DNA of 54,476 nt from positions 1 through 54,476 of the forward strand of contig SGPL01000197.1 in NCBI GenBank assembly GCA_004802705.1, read 5' to 3'. The first letter of the stretch is position 1. Each line of letters begins with the position of its first letter. The notes below the pieces were generated by a model. It was not told the DNA's origin and did not search any database. It was given only the letters and a program-made list of their open reading frames with translations. The translations under genes were made by a program, and so were the position numbers. Below, piece by piece: positions 1 through 10,567 of the stretch. This DNA comes from Bondarzewia mesenterica. Taxonomy: Eukaryota; Basidiomycota; Agaricomycetes; Russulales; Bondarzewiaceae.

Positions 1-850
1 CACAAACCCGAGCGCAAGGAGGAGTACAAGAAGGACGAGGACAAGAAAGACGAGTACAAACCCGAGCGCAAGGAGGAGTACAAGAAGGACGAGGACAAGA
101 AGGACGAGTACAAGAAGGACGAGTACAGACCCGAGCGCAAAGGGGAGTACAAGAATGAGGAGTACAAGAAGGACGAGTACAAGAAGGAGGAGTACAAGAA
201 TGAGGAGTACAAGAAGGAGGAGTACAAACCCGAGCGCAAGGAGTACATGAAGAAGGAATACAAGAGGGACGAGTACAGGCCGGAGCGCAAGGACGAGGAC
301 CGAGATGAGTACAGGCGCGAGCGCAAGGACGAGGACNGGGACGAGTACAGACGCGAGCGCAAGGACCGCGATGAGTACCGGCCCAAGCGCAAGGACGAGT
401 TCAGAGACGAGTTCATGCCCAAGGAGATGTTCGAGAGTTCCGACTTCCGCATGGACGAGTTCAAGAACGAGAAGATCACGAACCAGTGCAACACTGGTCC
501 GGTTCAGTGCTGCAACACCATCGAGAACGTGAGCACTTACTCAAATACTGTCTGACTCCTATAGAATATTGAACCCCCTCGCAGGCCAGCTCGGAGAATG
601 CGTCCAAGGTTCTTGGAGCGCTCGGCCTCTTAATACAAGGCGTGAACGTTCCCATCGGTCTCAACTGCAGTCCAATCTCCGTTATTGCCATTGCCAGTGG
701 CGCCAACTGCGTTTCACAGCCAGTCTGCTGTGATCATGTCGAGAGTGTAAGTGCACCCCAACAATTGTTGCGCTTTGAGTCCTTCTGACAGCGTGCCAAA
801 TTGTACAGGGAGCCGGTATCAACTGCTCTCCCATCAATGCCGTTCTCTAA
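1..850 (+). CDS. Class I hydrophobin with long charged repeat, copy 1 (5' partial)
   Basis: Secreted cell-wall surface protein. The window opens inside exon 1, so signal peptide and start are missing. Exons 1-528, 585-746 and 809-850; introns of 56 and 62 nt, both phase 0. Residues 1 to about 155 are a low-complexity repeat built on KKDEYKPERKEE-like units with Tyr about every 6-8 residues. The hydrophobin domain follows with eight cysteines in the class I order: C-x6-CC-x32-C-x13-C-x5-CC-x10-C-x7-end. Hydrophobins self-assemble into amphipathic films on hyphae and spores; that role is known for the family. The charged repeat is much longer than the short variable stretch normally found between signal peptide and first Cys. 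One N at 336. It ends in a short SPINAVL tail. Two further copies lie downstream in the same orientation. Confidence 0.88.
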
Positions 851-1165
851 ATGAGGTCGTTTCTTTCGTAGCCAGGATCGAGGGAGTCGTCAATTGGTTG
901 GGGAAGAGCTCGTTTTATCCACAGTCTATTACCTTCTATCGTCTGTCGTTACAGCAATATCTCCAGTACTGTTGATTCGTGGAGAGGTTTTTCGGCATGG
1001 GATTAATACACAATCGCCGTGTCGGGCGCCTTTTCTATGAATTACGACCGTTCGGAACATGGGACATTTTGACCCCGAGGAGACTACAAAAAGCAAACTG
1101 GGATGACTACAAAATCAAACTAGAGTCACTACAAATAGTAAGGACCGTGTCACTACGTTTGACCT
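851..1165 (+). repeat. 3' flank of hydrophobin unit, shared by all copies
   Basis: The sequence after the stop codon recurs, diverged, at 4992-5325 and partly at 8325-8515. This shows that the duplicated unit extends well past the coding region. It includes three spaced ACTACAAA-type motifs (1083-1140) in an imperfect repeat of about 23 bp. The same motifs are partly kept at 5237-5290. No gene is seen here; it may hold the 3' UTR and terminator. Confidence 0.7.
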
Positions 1166-1445
1166 AGCTTCACTTCGGGAAGTGCCGACTTCTCGGCGCG
1201 AACCTTGCTCCGATTTGAAGCGAATTTGATAAATTAATACAACACGAACACAAGTACAATTTACATTGGTACACACGAAATATGGAACAGTATAAAATTC
1301 ACCTCGGTACACATCTTACAGCAGATCTGAGAAGAGTTAAGTCGAACAATGTGATAATACAACTGACACAGCCTGATGAGCTTTTTGTCGTAGGTTTCTG
1401 TCGTAGGTTTCATATAATGGAGCGTGCCACATCTCCGTGGGATCT

Positions 1446-2338
1446 CTACGGCCTCTTCACCTTCTCACCGTCGACCCACACGTCAACTTTCTCATCGTAC
1501 AATGCGACGAATCCTCTGACCTCGGAACATGCAAGGAGAGGAGCGCGGTACCACCAAACAACGTTTTCACTGGTCTTCCCTGAAGAAAGATTGACGCTGT
1601 AATAGTTTGCCACTCCCTAATGCAGGATCAGCGCCATCAGCGATGCAACAATCGAGGATCGAAGTCAGCGTACGAACCTTGTAGGGACATTCTGTGGTCA
1701 AATCGGTTGGCTCGAGAAGATCCATCCGGACGTCTGTCTAGGGCATGTAGGTATGCACAGGTAGGCCGGTTTCGAACAGCAGGCATGGCTTGGTGGTGTT
1801 GCCGACTTCAACGCTGTCAATTTCCACGCGAACGTGACGGGATGACTGTAATACATCGACGCGCTGATGGAGTTGCACACAGTGAGTGGATTGATTAAAC
1901 GACAATTTTGAAGAGGGTCTTGACCTTGTAGGGATCCTTGGGATGCACGAAGATCTGGTCGTCTTCCTTAAACCATACATCCATCGCACCGAAGACGATT
2001 TTGATCAGACTCTGGAAGACGCCAGCTTTGAAGATGATGGCTGCATTCTTGGCGCGCTTGTCACCGACTACGATGTCATGGATGTCTGCGTTTTCGTCCC
2101 CAGCAGATGTGGAATGAAGGAATTTCTTGGGAACCTCAGAAGCTGGGAAGACGAGGTTGGGGTAATACTGATGCTCCCATTTGCACACCAAAGGCTTCGT
2201 TAATGTCATCGCACATCATGGATCGTCTTCAAGACTTACACCAACTTGGCTTTCTTCGTGTCGACGATGTATTGTTTGCCGAAAAGCACGCGGATGCGTT
2301 TAGGGGAGCCTTCAATGTGTCCGGCGGGGGGAAAAGAC
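1446..2338 (-). pseudogene. DUF427-domain protein, 5'-truncated
   Basis: On the minus strand four exons give a nearly complete two-domain DUF427 protein: about 2338-2240, 2180-1925, 1863-1678 and 1616-1446. Recognisable blocks are RIRVLFGKQYIVDT, FGAMDVWFKEDDQIFVHPKD, LLEPTDLTTECPYK and a C-terminal VWVDGEKVKRP before the stop. DUF427 proteins are small beta-rich proteins of unknown function. Two lesions are visible. The N-terminus runs without an ATG into the ILV6-like fragment at about 2339. The acceptor expected before the WEHQYYP exon reads CAA instead of CAG (base 2181), which would break splicing. The last three exons are otherwise open and in phase, so decay is recent. It is absent from the second hydrophobin spacer. 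Confidence 0.75.
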
Positions 2339-2840
2339 CGTTTGAGGACTTGGTGCGTCTTAGTGACATCACATATCTAGCGTGCTCTTCAACTTTCCTG
2401 TATCTCAGGTTCCTGTCTGGGCTATGCTGGAAGATGCTGGATCACACCGAAGCGCGCACCATCGCTCGCGAGCTTTTGCTCGTCAAAGTATCTATCCTCC
2501 ATCCTGAATACCTCGAGGAACAACTGCTCGGCGGACCTTCGCACGAGCCGCGTTGTAGCCGCGCGCAATGAACAAAGCAACCAGATGGCGTTGGCGCTCA
2601 AGTTCGAATACAGCGGACATGGTGACGCAATCCCTTTTTTCTCGGCTGAGAGCCACCCCCCCCCCTCCCCCCTGCACACCCCGAGCGAGCACTTCGGATG
2701 CATCACCAGCATCCTCAGTCAATTTATGCTCTCCCGAGCCAGCTCGGTGCATGCATCGTTGACGTTAGTGAGAACAGCATTATTGTTGAGATGAGTGGCA
2801 AGATGGGCAGGGTGGAGGCGTTTTGTCACGGCTCAACTAG
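2339..2840 (+). pseudogene. ILV6-like acetolactate synthase regulatory subunit, C-terminal fragment (copy A)
   Basis: The fragment starts at the end of the ACT-domain half (EDL at about 2341), keeps an intron (2350-2408), then continues PVWxMLDHTEARTIARELLL and VKVSILHPEYLEEQLL. After a frameshift in the low-complexity part it ends with VDVSENSIIVEMSGKMGRVEAF. These blocks match fungal ILV6, the mitochondrial feedback-regulating small subunit of acetohydroxyacid synthase in Val/Ile/Leu synthesis. The N-terminal half is missing and is replaced by the head of the minus-strand DUF427 gene, so this is a fused relic. The fuller copy B lies at 5397-6225. Confidence 0.8.
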
Positions 2841-3073
2841 CTTCATACAAGTACAAATCGCTGCCCTCCCCATTGTGGAACGAGAGCGACCCAGTCGGAT
2901 CTCCCATCAGCGGCGGTTGCGACCACTCCTTCGCTGTCCCGTACCTGCGTAGAGGGAGGCGCTACTGTGTAACTCGGGCCTATCTATCCTTGAGGCGGCA
3001 CGTGTTGCTCAAATTGGGGTCTATACGGACATGTTAACTATCATATCATTCGCATCGTTCCGCAAACTGGAGA

Positions 3074-3520
3074 TTGCGGTCGAGGGCTGGGGTTGTCATT
3101 CGACCTAGTCCAGTGAGCGTCATCAGTGATCTATCTATCTTGAAGAAGGTAACATTCTCCGAAGATAGATCTGCTGTTATTGTTCAGGGAGGTGCCACTG
3201 GGGTGATGCCGACGTCTACGAATTATNATAGCAAAGAGGGTTTCGAGGTCGTCGGAGCACCTCTCTGGTTCGTCGCAGTCGGCGGTCTACTTCTGGGTGG
3301 GGCTTGCGGTAATTTAACTGCCGAGCATGGATTGGAGTTACTAAGGCACGCCAGAGTGATGGGGACGTGTCCTGACGTATCGTCCTGTTGGATGCGATTA
3401 GTAGATAAGACGGTAGCGGCAAACGTCGTTCTTGCCGATGGGTGCGTCATAGACAGAGCTAGTGTCACGAAAGAGCCCGACCTATTCTGGGCCAGACGAG
3501 GTGCGGCTTGAACAATACTA
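3074..3520 (+). pseudogene. FAD-linked oxidoreductase (BBE-like) fragment, copy A
   Basis: An open stretch reads VTFSEDRSAVIVQGGATG, then VGGLLLGGACGNLTAEHGL, then VVLADG and EPDLFWARRGAA. This is the order of the PCMH-type FAD-binding domain of berberine-bridge-like oxidases: the FAD-contacting GGxxxGG-like segment, the VVLADG strand and the PDLFWAxRG motif. The second Gly-rich half (N-F-G-I-V) and the substrate domain are absent, and a stop follows at once. One N at 3226. It lies between the ILV6 fragment and the next hydrophobin promoter, the same order as in the second spacer. Confidence 0.75.
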
Positions 3521-4085
3521 TCGTTTTTGTCTCAAACTGGATGATACATACGCAGACTTCGAAATTAGCATCTTCCACCAGATTCAGATCGTCAGACATG
3601 TGGATCGCGGAGACATTCCTTCTTACCATTTCGGGCTTTCNTACCGTAAAAATCGGGCTCTCCTTATCTGTGCCGACACACCGGTGCATTCTTACAGTCC
3701 AATATAAGTGGACGGACGTGGTGGGTCCACCGCTCTCCTTTTATCCTCATACACAGAACGCTTGTCTTCGGTATGAGGTCTGCAAAGGAGACTACCTTTC
3801 ATCCGAGTGTCATCCTGGGGGAGACGCGGGCACGTGAGGCCTGACGCGTCGCTCTTTTCGACGCGTTCGATCGCGTCGTGCACCCCATCGCGTCCATCCC
3901 TTGCGTCCATATCACATCACCCCCATCGTCACTTCCCACACAACCCGATGCACGACGCAAATGGCGAGTGTCGACCCCAAACGAGAAACCACTCACCGAT
4001 CCTTCCCACACTCGTTCAAAGCTTCACGCGCACGCCCGAGCTCGCCGTCTCAAACGAAAGGGACGACGAGAGAAATCGCCTGGAG

Positions 4086-4093
4086 GATAAAAG
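4086..4093 (+). promoter_or_regulatory. TATA-like element of hydrophobin copy 2
   Basis: GATAAAAG lies about 150 bp upstream of the ATG at 4238, followed by a pyrimidine-rich leader and a CATCACCATG start context. The element and about 500 bp around it are kept at the same distance before copy 3 (7331-7338), which supports a working core promoter. Confidence 0.55.
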
Positions 4094-4237
4094 GGAGCGG
4101 CGACGCTGCTGAGATTCCCCGTCCTCGAGCTCTCTTCGCCGTTGAACAATTTCCCTCTGCGACTCCCGCACATTCCTATCCACTCCATCTTCTTCGCCTT
4201 TTACCCCGCTCCATCTTCCTCGTCTTTGATCATCACC

Positions 4238-4991
4238 ATGTACACTCGTGTCCTCCCCGCCCTCTCTGTCCTCGCCATCGCCACCATGGCCGCCGCGAGT
4301 CCCGCGACTGCGGGATACGGCAAGTCTGTAGACTACAAGCCTTCCGAGTATAGGCCCTCCGAGTACACTCCCCAGTACAAGCGCGACGATTACAAGCCTG
4401 AGTACAAAGCCGAACGCAAGGANGAGTACNAGAAGGANGAGTACAAACCCAAGCGCAAGGACGAGTACGAGCCCGAGCGCAAGGAGGAGCGCAAGGACGA
4501 GTACAAGCCCAAGCGCAAGGAAGAGTACAAGAAGGAGCAGTACAAGAGGGACGAGTACAAGTCCGACCGCGTGGACTTCCGCATGGACGAGTACAAGAAC
4601 GAGAAGGTCAAGAACCAGTGCAACACTGGTCCGGTTCATTGCTGCGACACCATCGAGGACGTGAGCACTTACTCAAATACTGTCTGTCTGCTATGGAATA
4701 CTGACCCCCCTCGTAGGCCAGCTCGGAGAACGTATCCAAGTATTCCGGACTTCTTGGTGACGCCCTCTCCGTCCAGGGCGCGAACGTTCCCGTGGGCCTC
4801 AACTGCTCTCCAGCAGCCGGCGGTAGTGGCGCGAACTGCGCTGCACAGCCAGCCTGCTGTGACCATGTTGAGAGTGTAAGTGCACGTTAACAATGGTTGC
4901 GCTTTGAACCCTTCTGACAGCTAGCCAAATTGTACAGGGATTCGGTATCAACTGCTCTCCCCTCAACCTCATCCTCAACCTTAGGGCTTAA
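4238..4991 (+). CDS. Class I hydrophobin with long charged repeat, copy 2
   Basis: Complete gene. Exons 4238-4660, 4717-4875 and 4938-4991, introns 56 and 62 nt, giving 211 residues. The start is chosen because it opens a clear signal peptide (MYTRVLPALSVLAIATMAAA, likely cut near SPATA). Residues about 28-120 form the charged region, rich in DEYK, KPER and KKEQYK units. The hydrophobin domain has eight cysteines with class I spacing (C-x6-CC ... C-x13-C-x5-CC-x10-C) and a C-terminal tail longer than copy 1. Three Ns (4424, 4430, 4438) fall in the repeat. Expected product: a secreted wall or surface protein whose domain assembles at interfaces. What the basic/acidic Tyr-rich spacer does is not known; wall binding or crosslinking is inference. 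Confidence 0.92.
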
Positions 4992-5396
4992 TCGAGGTCG
5001 CTCCTTTCGTAGCCAGGATGGAGGGCGTTGTCAATTGATTGTGGAAGAGTTCATTTTATCCACAGTCCATTGCCTTTCATCGTCTGTCGTTACACCATTG
5101 TTTTCAGTATTTGTTAATTCGTGGAGACGTTTTCCGGCATGGGATTAATACACGATCGCCGTGTCGGGCGCCTTTTGTCTGAATTACGATTGTTCCTTCT
5201 TTAGTCGGAACGTCGGGCCATTTTGACCGCGAGGAGACTACAAAAAGCAAACTGGGATAACTCCGAAACCAAACTGGGGTCGCTACAAATAGTAAGGACC
5301 GTGTCACTACGTTCTTGAACTGAACTAGCTTCATTCGTTTTGTAGTACTTCTTCACCGGTTGACCGGGATTTGTGATGACCAGTAAGTGATGCTAA

Positions 5397-6225
5397 GTGA
5401 TGTTTACTAATAGCACCACCACTTCAAGTTTAAGGTCCCCAAGGTCATTATGGAAAGCCCTGCGGTCGTCGGCCGCTCATGTTGTCGGACGAGCCACCCA
5501 AACCACCTTCCCAGTACTTCCTCCAATTGATGATTTGACATCGGCACTGGACTACAAGTCGTCGCATAGAATTTCGCCCCCGCCACTTCCAAAGATGGAC
5601 CTGCCTCGTTCGAGAACAGCAGAAGAGGTGGTGACCAACTTCTTCATAACACCCCTCCTCCCAGTCTGCAGCCGTCCTGTCCCGCGTGTCGGAAATCCTG
5701 GCGAGATGCGGATTCAACATTGACTCCCTTGTCATTTGCCGCACCAAGATCCACGACCTGATTCGGATGTCCATTGTCCTCGGCGGACAGAATGGCGTTG
5801 TCGAGCAGGCGAGGAGACAGCTTGGGGACTTGGTGCGTCTTAGTGACATCACATATTTAGCGTGCTCTTCAACTTTCCTGTATCTCAGGTTCCTGTCTGG
5901 GCTATGCTGGATCACACCGAAGCGCGCACCATCGTGCGCGAGCTTTTGCTCGTCAAAGTATCTATCATCAATCCTGAATACCTCGAGGAACAAGTGCTCG
6001 CGGACCTTCGCACAAGCCGCGTTGTAGCCGCGCAGTAGCCGCGCGCAACGAAGATGACGTTAGCGCTCAAGTTCAAGTTCGAGTACAACGGACATGGTGA
6101 CCCAATCCCCTCTTCCTCGCCTGAGAGCCAACACCCCGCCCGCGAGGCAGTTCGGCGCATGCATCGTTGACGTTAGTGAAAACAACAGCGTTATTGTTGA
6201 GATGAGTGGCAAGACGCGACTGGTC
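5397..6225 (+). pseudogene. ILV6: ILV6-like acetolactate synthase regulatory subunit relic (copy B)
   Basis: This is the fuller copy. N-terminal block DDLTSALDYKSSHR, then PPPLPKMDLPRSRTAEEVVT, then LSRVSEILARCGFNIDSLVI and LGGQNGVVEQARRQLGDL. An intron (5834-5889) is kept, followed by PVWAMLDHTEARTIVRELLL and VKVSIINPEYLEEQVL. The relic ends at VDVSENNSVIVEMSGKT (6166-6220). The order matches fungal ILV6. Lesions: an indel near 5642-5650, loss of the residues that normally precede VLSRVS (junction near 5671), and a stop after VVAAQ. Since the intron is kept, the piece came by DNA duplication, not through mRNA. It sits between hydrophobin copies 2 and 3. Confidence 0.85.
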
Positions 6226-6239
6226 CAGTTCACAAGGAG

Positions 6240-6700
6240 GCATCGTTATTCTTGAAGAAAGTAACACTTTCCGAAGATAGATCTGCTGTTCTTGTTCAGG
6301 GAGGTGCCACTGGGGTGATGCCGACGTCTACGAATTTAATAGCAAAGAGGGTTTCGAGGTCGTCGGAGCACCTCTCTGGTTCGTCGCAGTCGGCGGTCTA
6401 CTTCTGGGTGGGGCTTGCGGTAATTTAACTGCCGAGCATGGATTGGGGTTAGACAAGATGGTAGCGGCGAAAGTCGTTCTTGCCGATGGGCGCATCATAG
6501 ACAGCAGCGGCACGAAAGATCCCGACCTATTCTGGGCCATACGAGGTGCGGCTTGAACAATACTGTCGTTTTTGTCTCATACTGAATGGTATGTTTGACG
6601 GTGGCGGATGCCAGTTTGGTATCGTTATGGAATTCGTGCTGAAAACCTTTCCTTCACCTGGTCCGTCGACAATCGGTTTTTGGTCTACTCAGGAACCGTG
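6240..6700 (+). pseudogene. FAD-linked oxidoreductase (BBE-like) fragment, copy B
   Basis: Diverged second copy of the 3074-3520 fragment. VTLSEDRSAVLVQGGATG is kept, then frameshifts split the Gly-rich part. PDLFWAIRGAA reappears at about 6523-6555 and is followed by a piece (FGIVMEFVLKTFPSPGP) of the next conserved block, which copy A lacks. Several frame changes make it clearly non-functional. Confidence 0.72.
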
Positions 6701-7330
6701 TTATCGATGTGCTCAAATTCGTCCAAGGACGACACATCTCCCCATTTGAGACTTCTGGTTCTGATGAACGAATTCGTGACGACCGCAACCGTACATGGGA
6801 AATGGGTCTCATGTTCACTCGTAAAACACATGATGGCTGTATTGTTTACACGAAATTGAAGGTCGGAGGAGTTGTTCTTGTAACATATCGAAATTAGCAT
6901 CTCCCACCAGATTCAGATCTTCAGACATGGATCGCGGTATTTCGGGCCTTCCTACTGTAAAAATCGGGCTCTCCTTATCTGTGCCGACACACCGGTGCAT
7001 TCTTACAATCCATAGGTGGACGAACGTGGTGGGTCCACCGTTCTCTTTTATCCAAGTGTCATCTTGGGAAAGACGCGGGCACGTGAGGGCCTGACGCGTC
7101 TCTCTTTTCGACGCGTTCGGTCGCGTCGCGCACCCCATCGCGTCCAACCCTTGTGTCCCTATCACATCCCCCCCATCGTCATTTCCCACACAACCCGATG
7201 CACGACGCAAATGGCGAGCGTCGACCCCAAACGGGAAACTCACTCACCGATCCCTCCCAGACTCGTTCAAAGCTTCACGCCCGAGCTCGCTGTCTCGAAC
7301 GAAAGGAACGACGAGGGAGCTCACCTGGAG

Positions 7331-7338
7331 GATAAAAG
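7331..7338 (+). promoter_or_regulatory. TATA-like element of hydrophobin copy 3
   Basis: GATAAAAG lies about 150 bp before the ATG at 7483. It is in the same context as the copy 2 element, within an upstream block of about 500 bp that is shared between the copies. Confidence 0.55.
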
Positions 7339-7482
7339 GGAGCGGTGGCGCTGCTGAGATTCCCCGTCCTCGAGCTCTCTTCGCCGTTGAACAACTTCCC
7401 TCTGCGACTCCCCCACATTCCTATCCACTCCATCTTCTTCGCCTTTGACCCCGCTCCATCTTCCTCGTCTTTGATCATCACC

Positions 7483-8324
7483 ATGTACACTCGTGTCCTC
7501 CCCGCCCTCTCTGTCCTCGCCATCGCCACCATGGCCGCCGCGAGTCCCGCGACTGCGGGATACGGCAAGTCTGTAGACTACAAGCCTTCCGAGTACACTC
7601 CCCAGTACAAGCGCGACGATTACAAGCCTGAGTACAAAGCCGAACGCAAGGAAGAGTACGAGAAGGACGAGTACAAGCCCGAGCGCAAGGAGCGCAAGGA
7701 GGAGTACAAGAAGGACGAGTACAAGCCCGAGCGCAAGGAGCGCAAGGAGGAGTACAAGAAGGACGAGTACAAGCCCNAGCGCAAGGANGAGTACAAGCCC
7801 GAGCGCGAGATCAGCGCAAGGAAGAGTACAGGAACGAGCACCGGGATGAGTACAAACCCGAGCGCAAGGACGACCACCACGACGAGTACAAGTCCGAGCG
7901 TATGGACTTCCGCATGGACGAGTACAAGAACGAGAAGGTCAAGGTCAAGAACCAGTGCAACGCCGGTCCGGTTCATTGCTGCGACACAATCGAGGATGTG
8001 AGCACTTATTGAAATACTGTTTGTCTCCTATGGAATACTGACCCCCTTGCAGGTCCATTCGGAGAGCGTATCAAAGGCTCTTGGACTTCTCGGTGACGGC
8101 GCCCTCGCTCTGGGGAACATGGAGGTTCCCATGGGCCTCAACTGCTCTCCAGTAGCCGGCGGTAGTGGCGCGAACTGCGCTGCACAGCCAGCCTGCTGTG
8201 ACCATGTTGAGAGTGTAAGTGCACCCTAACAATTGTTGCGCTTTGAACCCTTCTGACAGCTAGTCAAATTGTACAGGGACTCGGCGTCAACTGCTCTCCT
8301 GTCAACCTCATCCTCGGGCTCTAA
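7483..8324 (+). CDS. Class I hydrophobin with long charged repeat, copy 3 (apparent frameshift)
   Basis: Exons 7483-7997, 8053-8214 and 8277-8324, introns 55 and 62 nt. Signal peptide identical to copy 2. The charged repeat is longer than in copy 2, with tandem KKDEYKPERKERKEEY units. The eight-cysteine class I domain ends in SPVNLILGL. In exon 1 the reading frame changes at 7807-7811. Upstream frame reads KPERE, while the DQRKEEY and later hydrophobin frame is offset as if one base were missing. Ns at 7777 and 7789 sit just before it, in a repeat, so a sequencing or assembly error is at least as likely as true gene decay. All other exons, splice sites and cysteines are intact. Confidence 0.85.
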
Positions 8325-8524
8325 ACGAGGTCGTTCCTTTCGTAGCCAGGATGGAGGGCGTTGTCAATTGATTGAGGAAGAGTTCGTTTTATCCACAGTC
8401 TATTGCCTTTCATCGTCTGTTGTTACACCATTGTTTTCAGTATTTGTTAATTTGTGGAGAGGGGTTTTCGGCATGGGATTAATACACGATCGCCTTGTCG
8501 GGCGCCTTTTTCTCTAAAGATGAG

Positions 8525-9136
8525 CTGTCTGACTGGAGTTTCAGAAATTGAAATCAGAATCGCCGAGCGTGACTTACCGGTTTACAGTCGGCGCAAGAAA
8601 TTTGGAGTACCGTGAATTTACCTTGCTTGCACAAACCGCGTACACAGGTACAAACAACAGAAAGCCTTTCGGAGTCTCAATTTTTGTAGACCACATAGAA
8701 TAAATTATAGATAGAGGGGAGACAGAGCAGACGAACACAGAACGACTGTCTTCTGTGTAGGTTGCTACGGAGACTAGAGCAGATACTATTCCTATTCATT
8801 CGCATCACACTGAGATCGTCGAGTGTAACTGTCGACAATGAGGCAATGCCGCGCCAGTGCCAGCTATTCCCCCGCGGGATGGGTGGGATGTGCTAAACAA
8901 TCTCTCAAATATCTCAGGTGTGTTTTACCAGCCCACCGTTTTGATGCAGCAGGGCATCGCGCTCGTCCGCCCCATCCCTGTCTTTTGACACCGCAGAATT
9001 TAGCTGCTCCAACCCATCTCCAACACCGCCATTTTGACAGGGCGCCTGGTGCCGCCCCCGCCCCCCGCTCGGGAGCTTTGTGCTCACCTACTCCATCCTG
9101 TCATTTCAAGCCCTTCCGTGTCAAAACGATGGAGCT
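8525..9136 (+). other. Non-coding stretch with one half of a diverged direct repeat
   Basis: No supported gene. From about 8937 a pyrimidine-rich block (CTCGTCCGCCCCATCC and following) recurs, diverged, at about 9290-9500, on the other side of a reductase fragment. Short open frames here have no family features. Confidence 0.4.
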
Positions 9137-9290
9137 TTGTGCGATGATCTTGGCAAGATCCACCCATATGTGAACGCTCTCACCCCCAAAGAGATCCTGC
9201 AAGGTGCCATTGAGTACCTCCCGAGCCTTTACCAAATGACTGCCTTTGGCCTTACAGGGCTCATTGCCATTGACATGCTATGCAGTAGGG
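9137..9290 (+). pseudogene. PAPS reductase (MET16-like) exon fragment
   Basis: The frame reads VNALTPKEILQGAIEYLP, SLYQMTAFGLTG and LIAIDML. This is the N-terminal signature of fungal phosphoadenylyl-sulfate reductase, which reduces PAPS to sulfite in sulfate assimilation. Nothing of the downstream catalytic part follows, so only one exon-sized piece is present. Diverged direct repeats lie on both sides (about 8937-9125 and 9290-9500), which suggests capture by an element. Confidence 0.65.
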
Positions 9291-9499
9291 CATCGCGTCA
9301 GACATGGATATCCTGAGGTACGAAGGTTGGAGGAAGTAACTACAACCTGCCAGTGGGAGACTAGATGTCGTGCTCGTCCGCCCCATCCTCATCCCCGTCC
9401 TTTCGACACTGTGGAAGTTGGCTCCTCCACTCCATCCCCAATCCCGCGGTTTCGGCAGGGCAGTGCTTCGCGCTCACCCACTTGGTCCTGTCATTTCTC

Positions 9500-10560
9500 G
9501 CATATTATTACCTCCAAGTTGCCCGATTTTTCCTTAGAACAGGCCTTGGCGCAGTCGCAGTCGCAGATGCAAGCTCGTCCATTTCCCTCGCAGCGTTCAT
9601 GGGTGGGCGCACCACGGGCCTTCGAAACTAGTAACAGGTACCACGAAAAAAGGTAACAAAATCCATACTTTGCTTGTACCCTCCATATTTCACTGTATGA
9701 CTCCTTTCTGATTCTGATCACGTCACAACGGACCTGTATAGCAAATGTACTATACAACAGAAATCTATTTTTCCATACACAACAACATGCAAGCAAGGTT
9801 GCTGCCGACAGAGTCGATGCTTCCCTAGTATGTTCTTACTATGAAAATCCGGAAACTGAGATGAATCGCGAGGGTTTGGCCTGGGAGTTGGGTAATAACA
9901 TCGTAGCATTTTGCCTCATATCGACGTCTGTCTATGTTCCACAATGATGCTGTGATTGTCACTGCTCCCGTTCTACCTCCGCTCTGTCACCATTGTGTTC
10001 TACTTATAATGTATCAACAACCTCTGCCACCAAACCTGTCTTGGACGACCAAAATGTCACTCTACTCTTTCATCAACATGCACACCCCAAAAGAAACATC
10101 TGGAAAAGCGACAGAGGAAAGAAAAGACCAACTCACAACTCCAAATTAGATTCAGACGACTTGCAAGCATACTTCGCAGCACCTTCTAACAACGTATTTT
10201 CGTGCTTCCTCCGAGTCAAGCCACCCGCTGCGCATTCACGCAAGCTCGGCCAACAGATTACTGAAAGCTATTCACCCAATAACTTTTTTGTCGAAAGGTC
10301 TCGTTACATAAGTGACATAGACCGCCGTTATGCCTGAGCGACTTGTACACCGCCATTTCGATCAGACATCGGAGTGATAATCAGAGTCCGAGGTCTGCCG
10401 AACTCTTCTGAAAATAGCAGGTGGAGCACGATTCGCGGCCGCAGAGAGACCGATTCAGAAAAGCTCGCCGGATGAACGGCATTGAAACCTAGTGGACAGC
10501 GGAGCGACTATTTCTCGAGCTCCTGACTCTGAGATCCTTTCGAGAACTGGATGATTTCCT
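9500..10560. other. No gene recognised
   Basis: Mixed composition. Short open frames on both strands lack family motifs, consistent codon use or plausible exon chains. I see no RNA gene or clear repeat. Confidence 0.4.
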
Positions 10561-10567
10561 TTGGACG

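Noticed and set aside
1..250. Regularly spaced repeats that could suggest a CRISPR-like array
   Set aside because: The repeats are contiguous, in frame and code for protein; no unique spacers, and the organism is a fungus.
4016..4639. Long minus-strand open frame rich in Leu and Val, looking like a membrane protein
   Set aside because: It is the antisense of the GAGTACAAG-type repeat in hydrophobin copy 2; the plus strand has signal peptide, introns and cysteine pattern. The same applies to 7620-7976.
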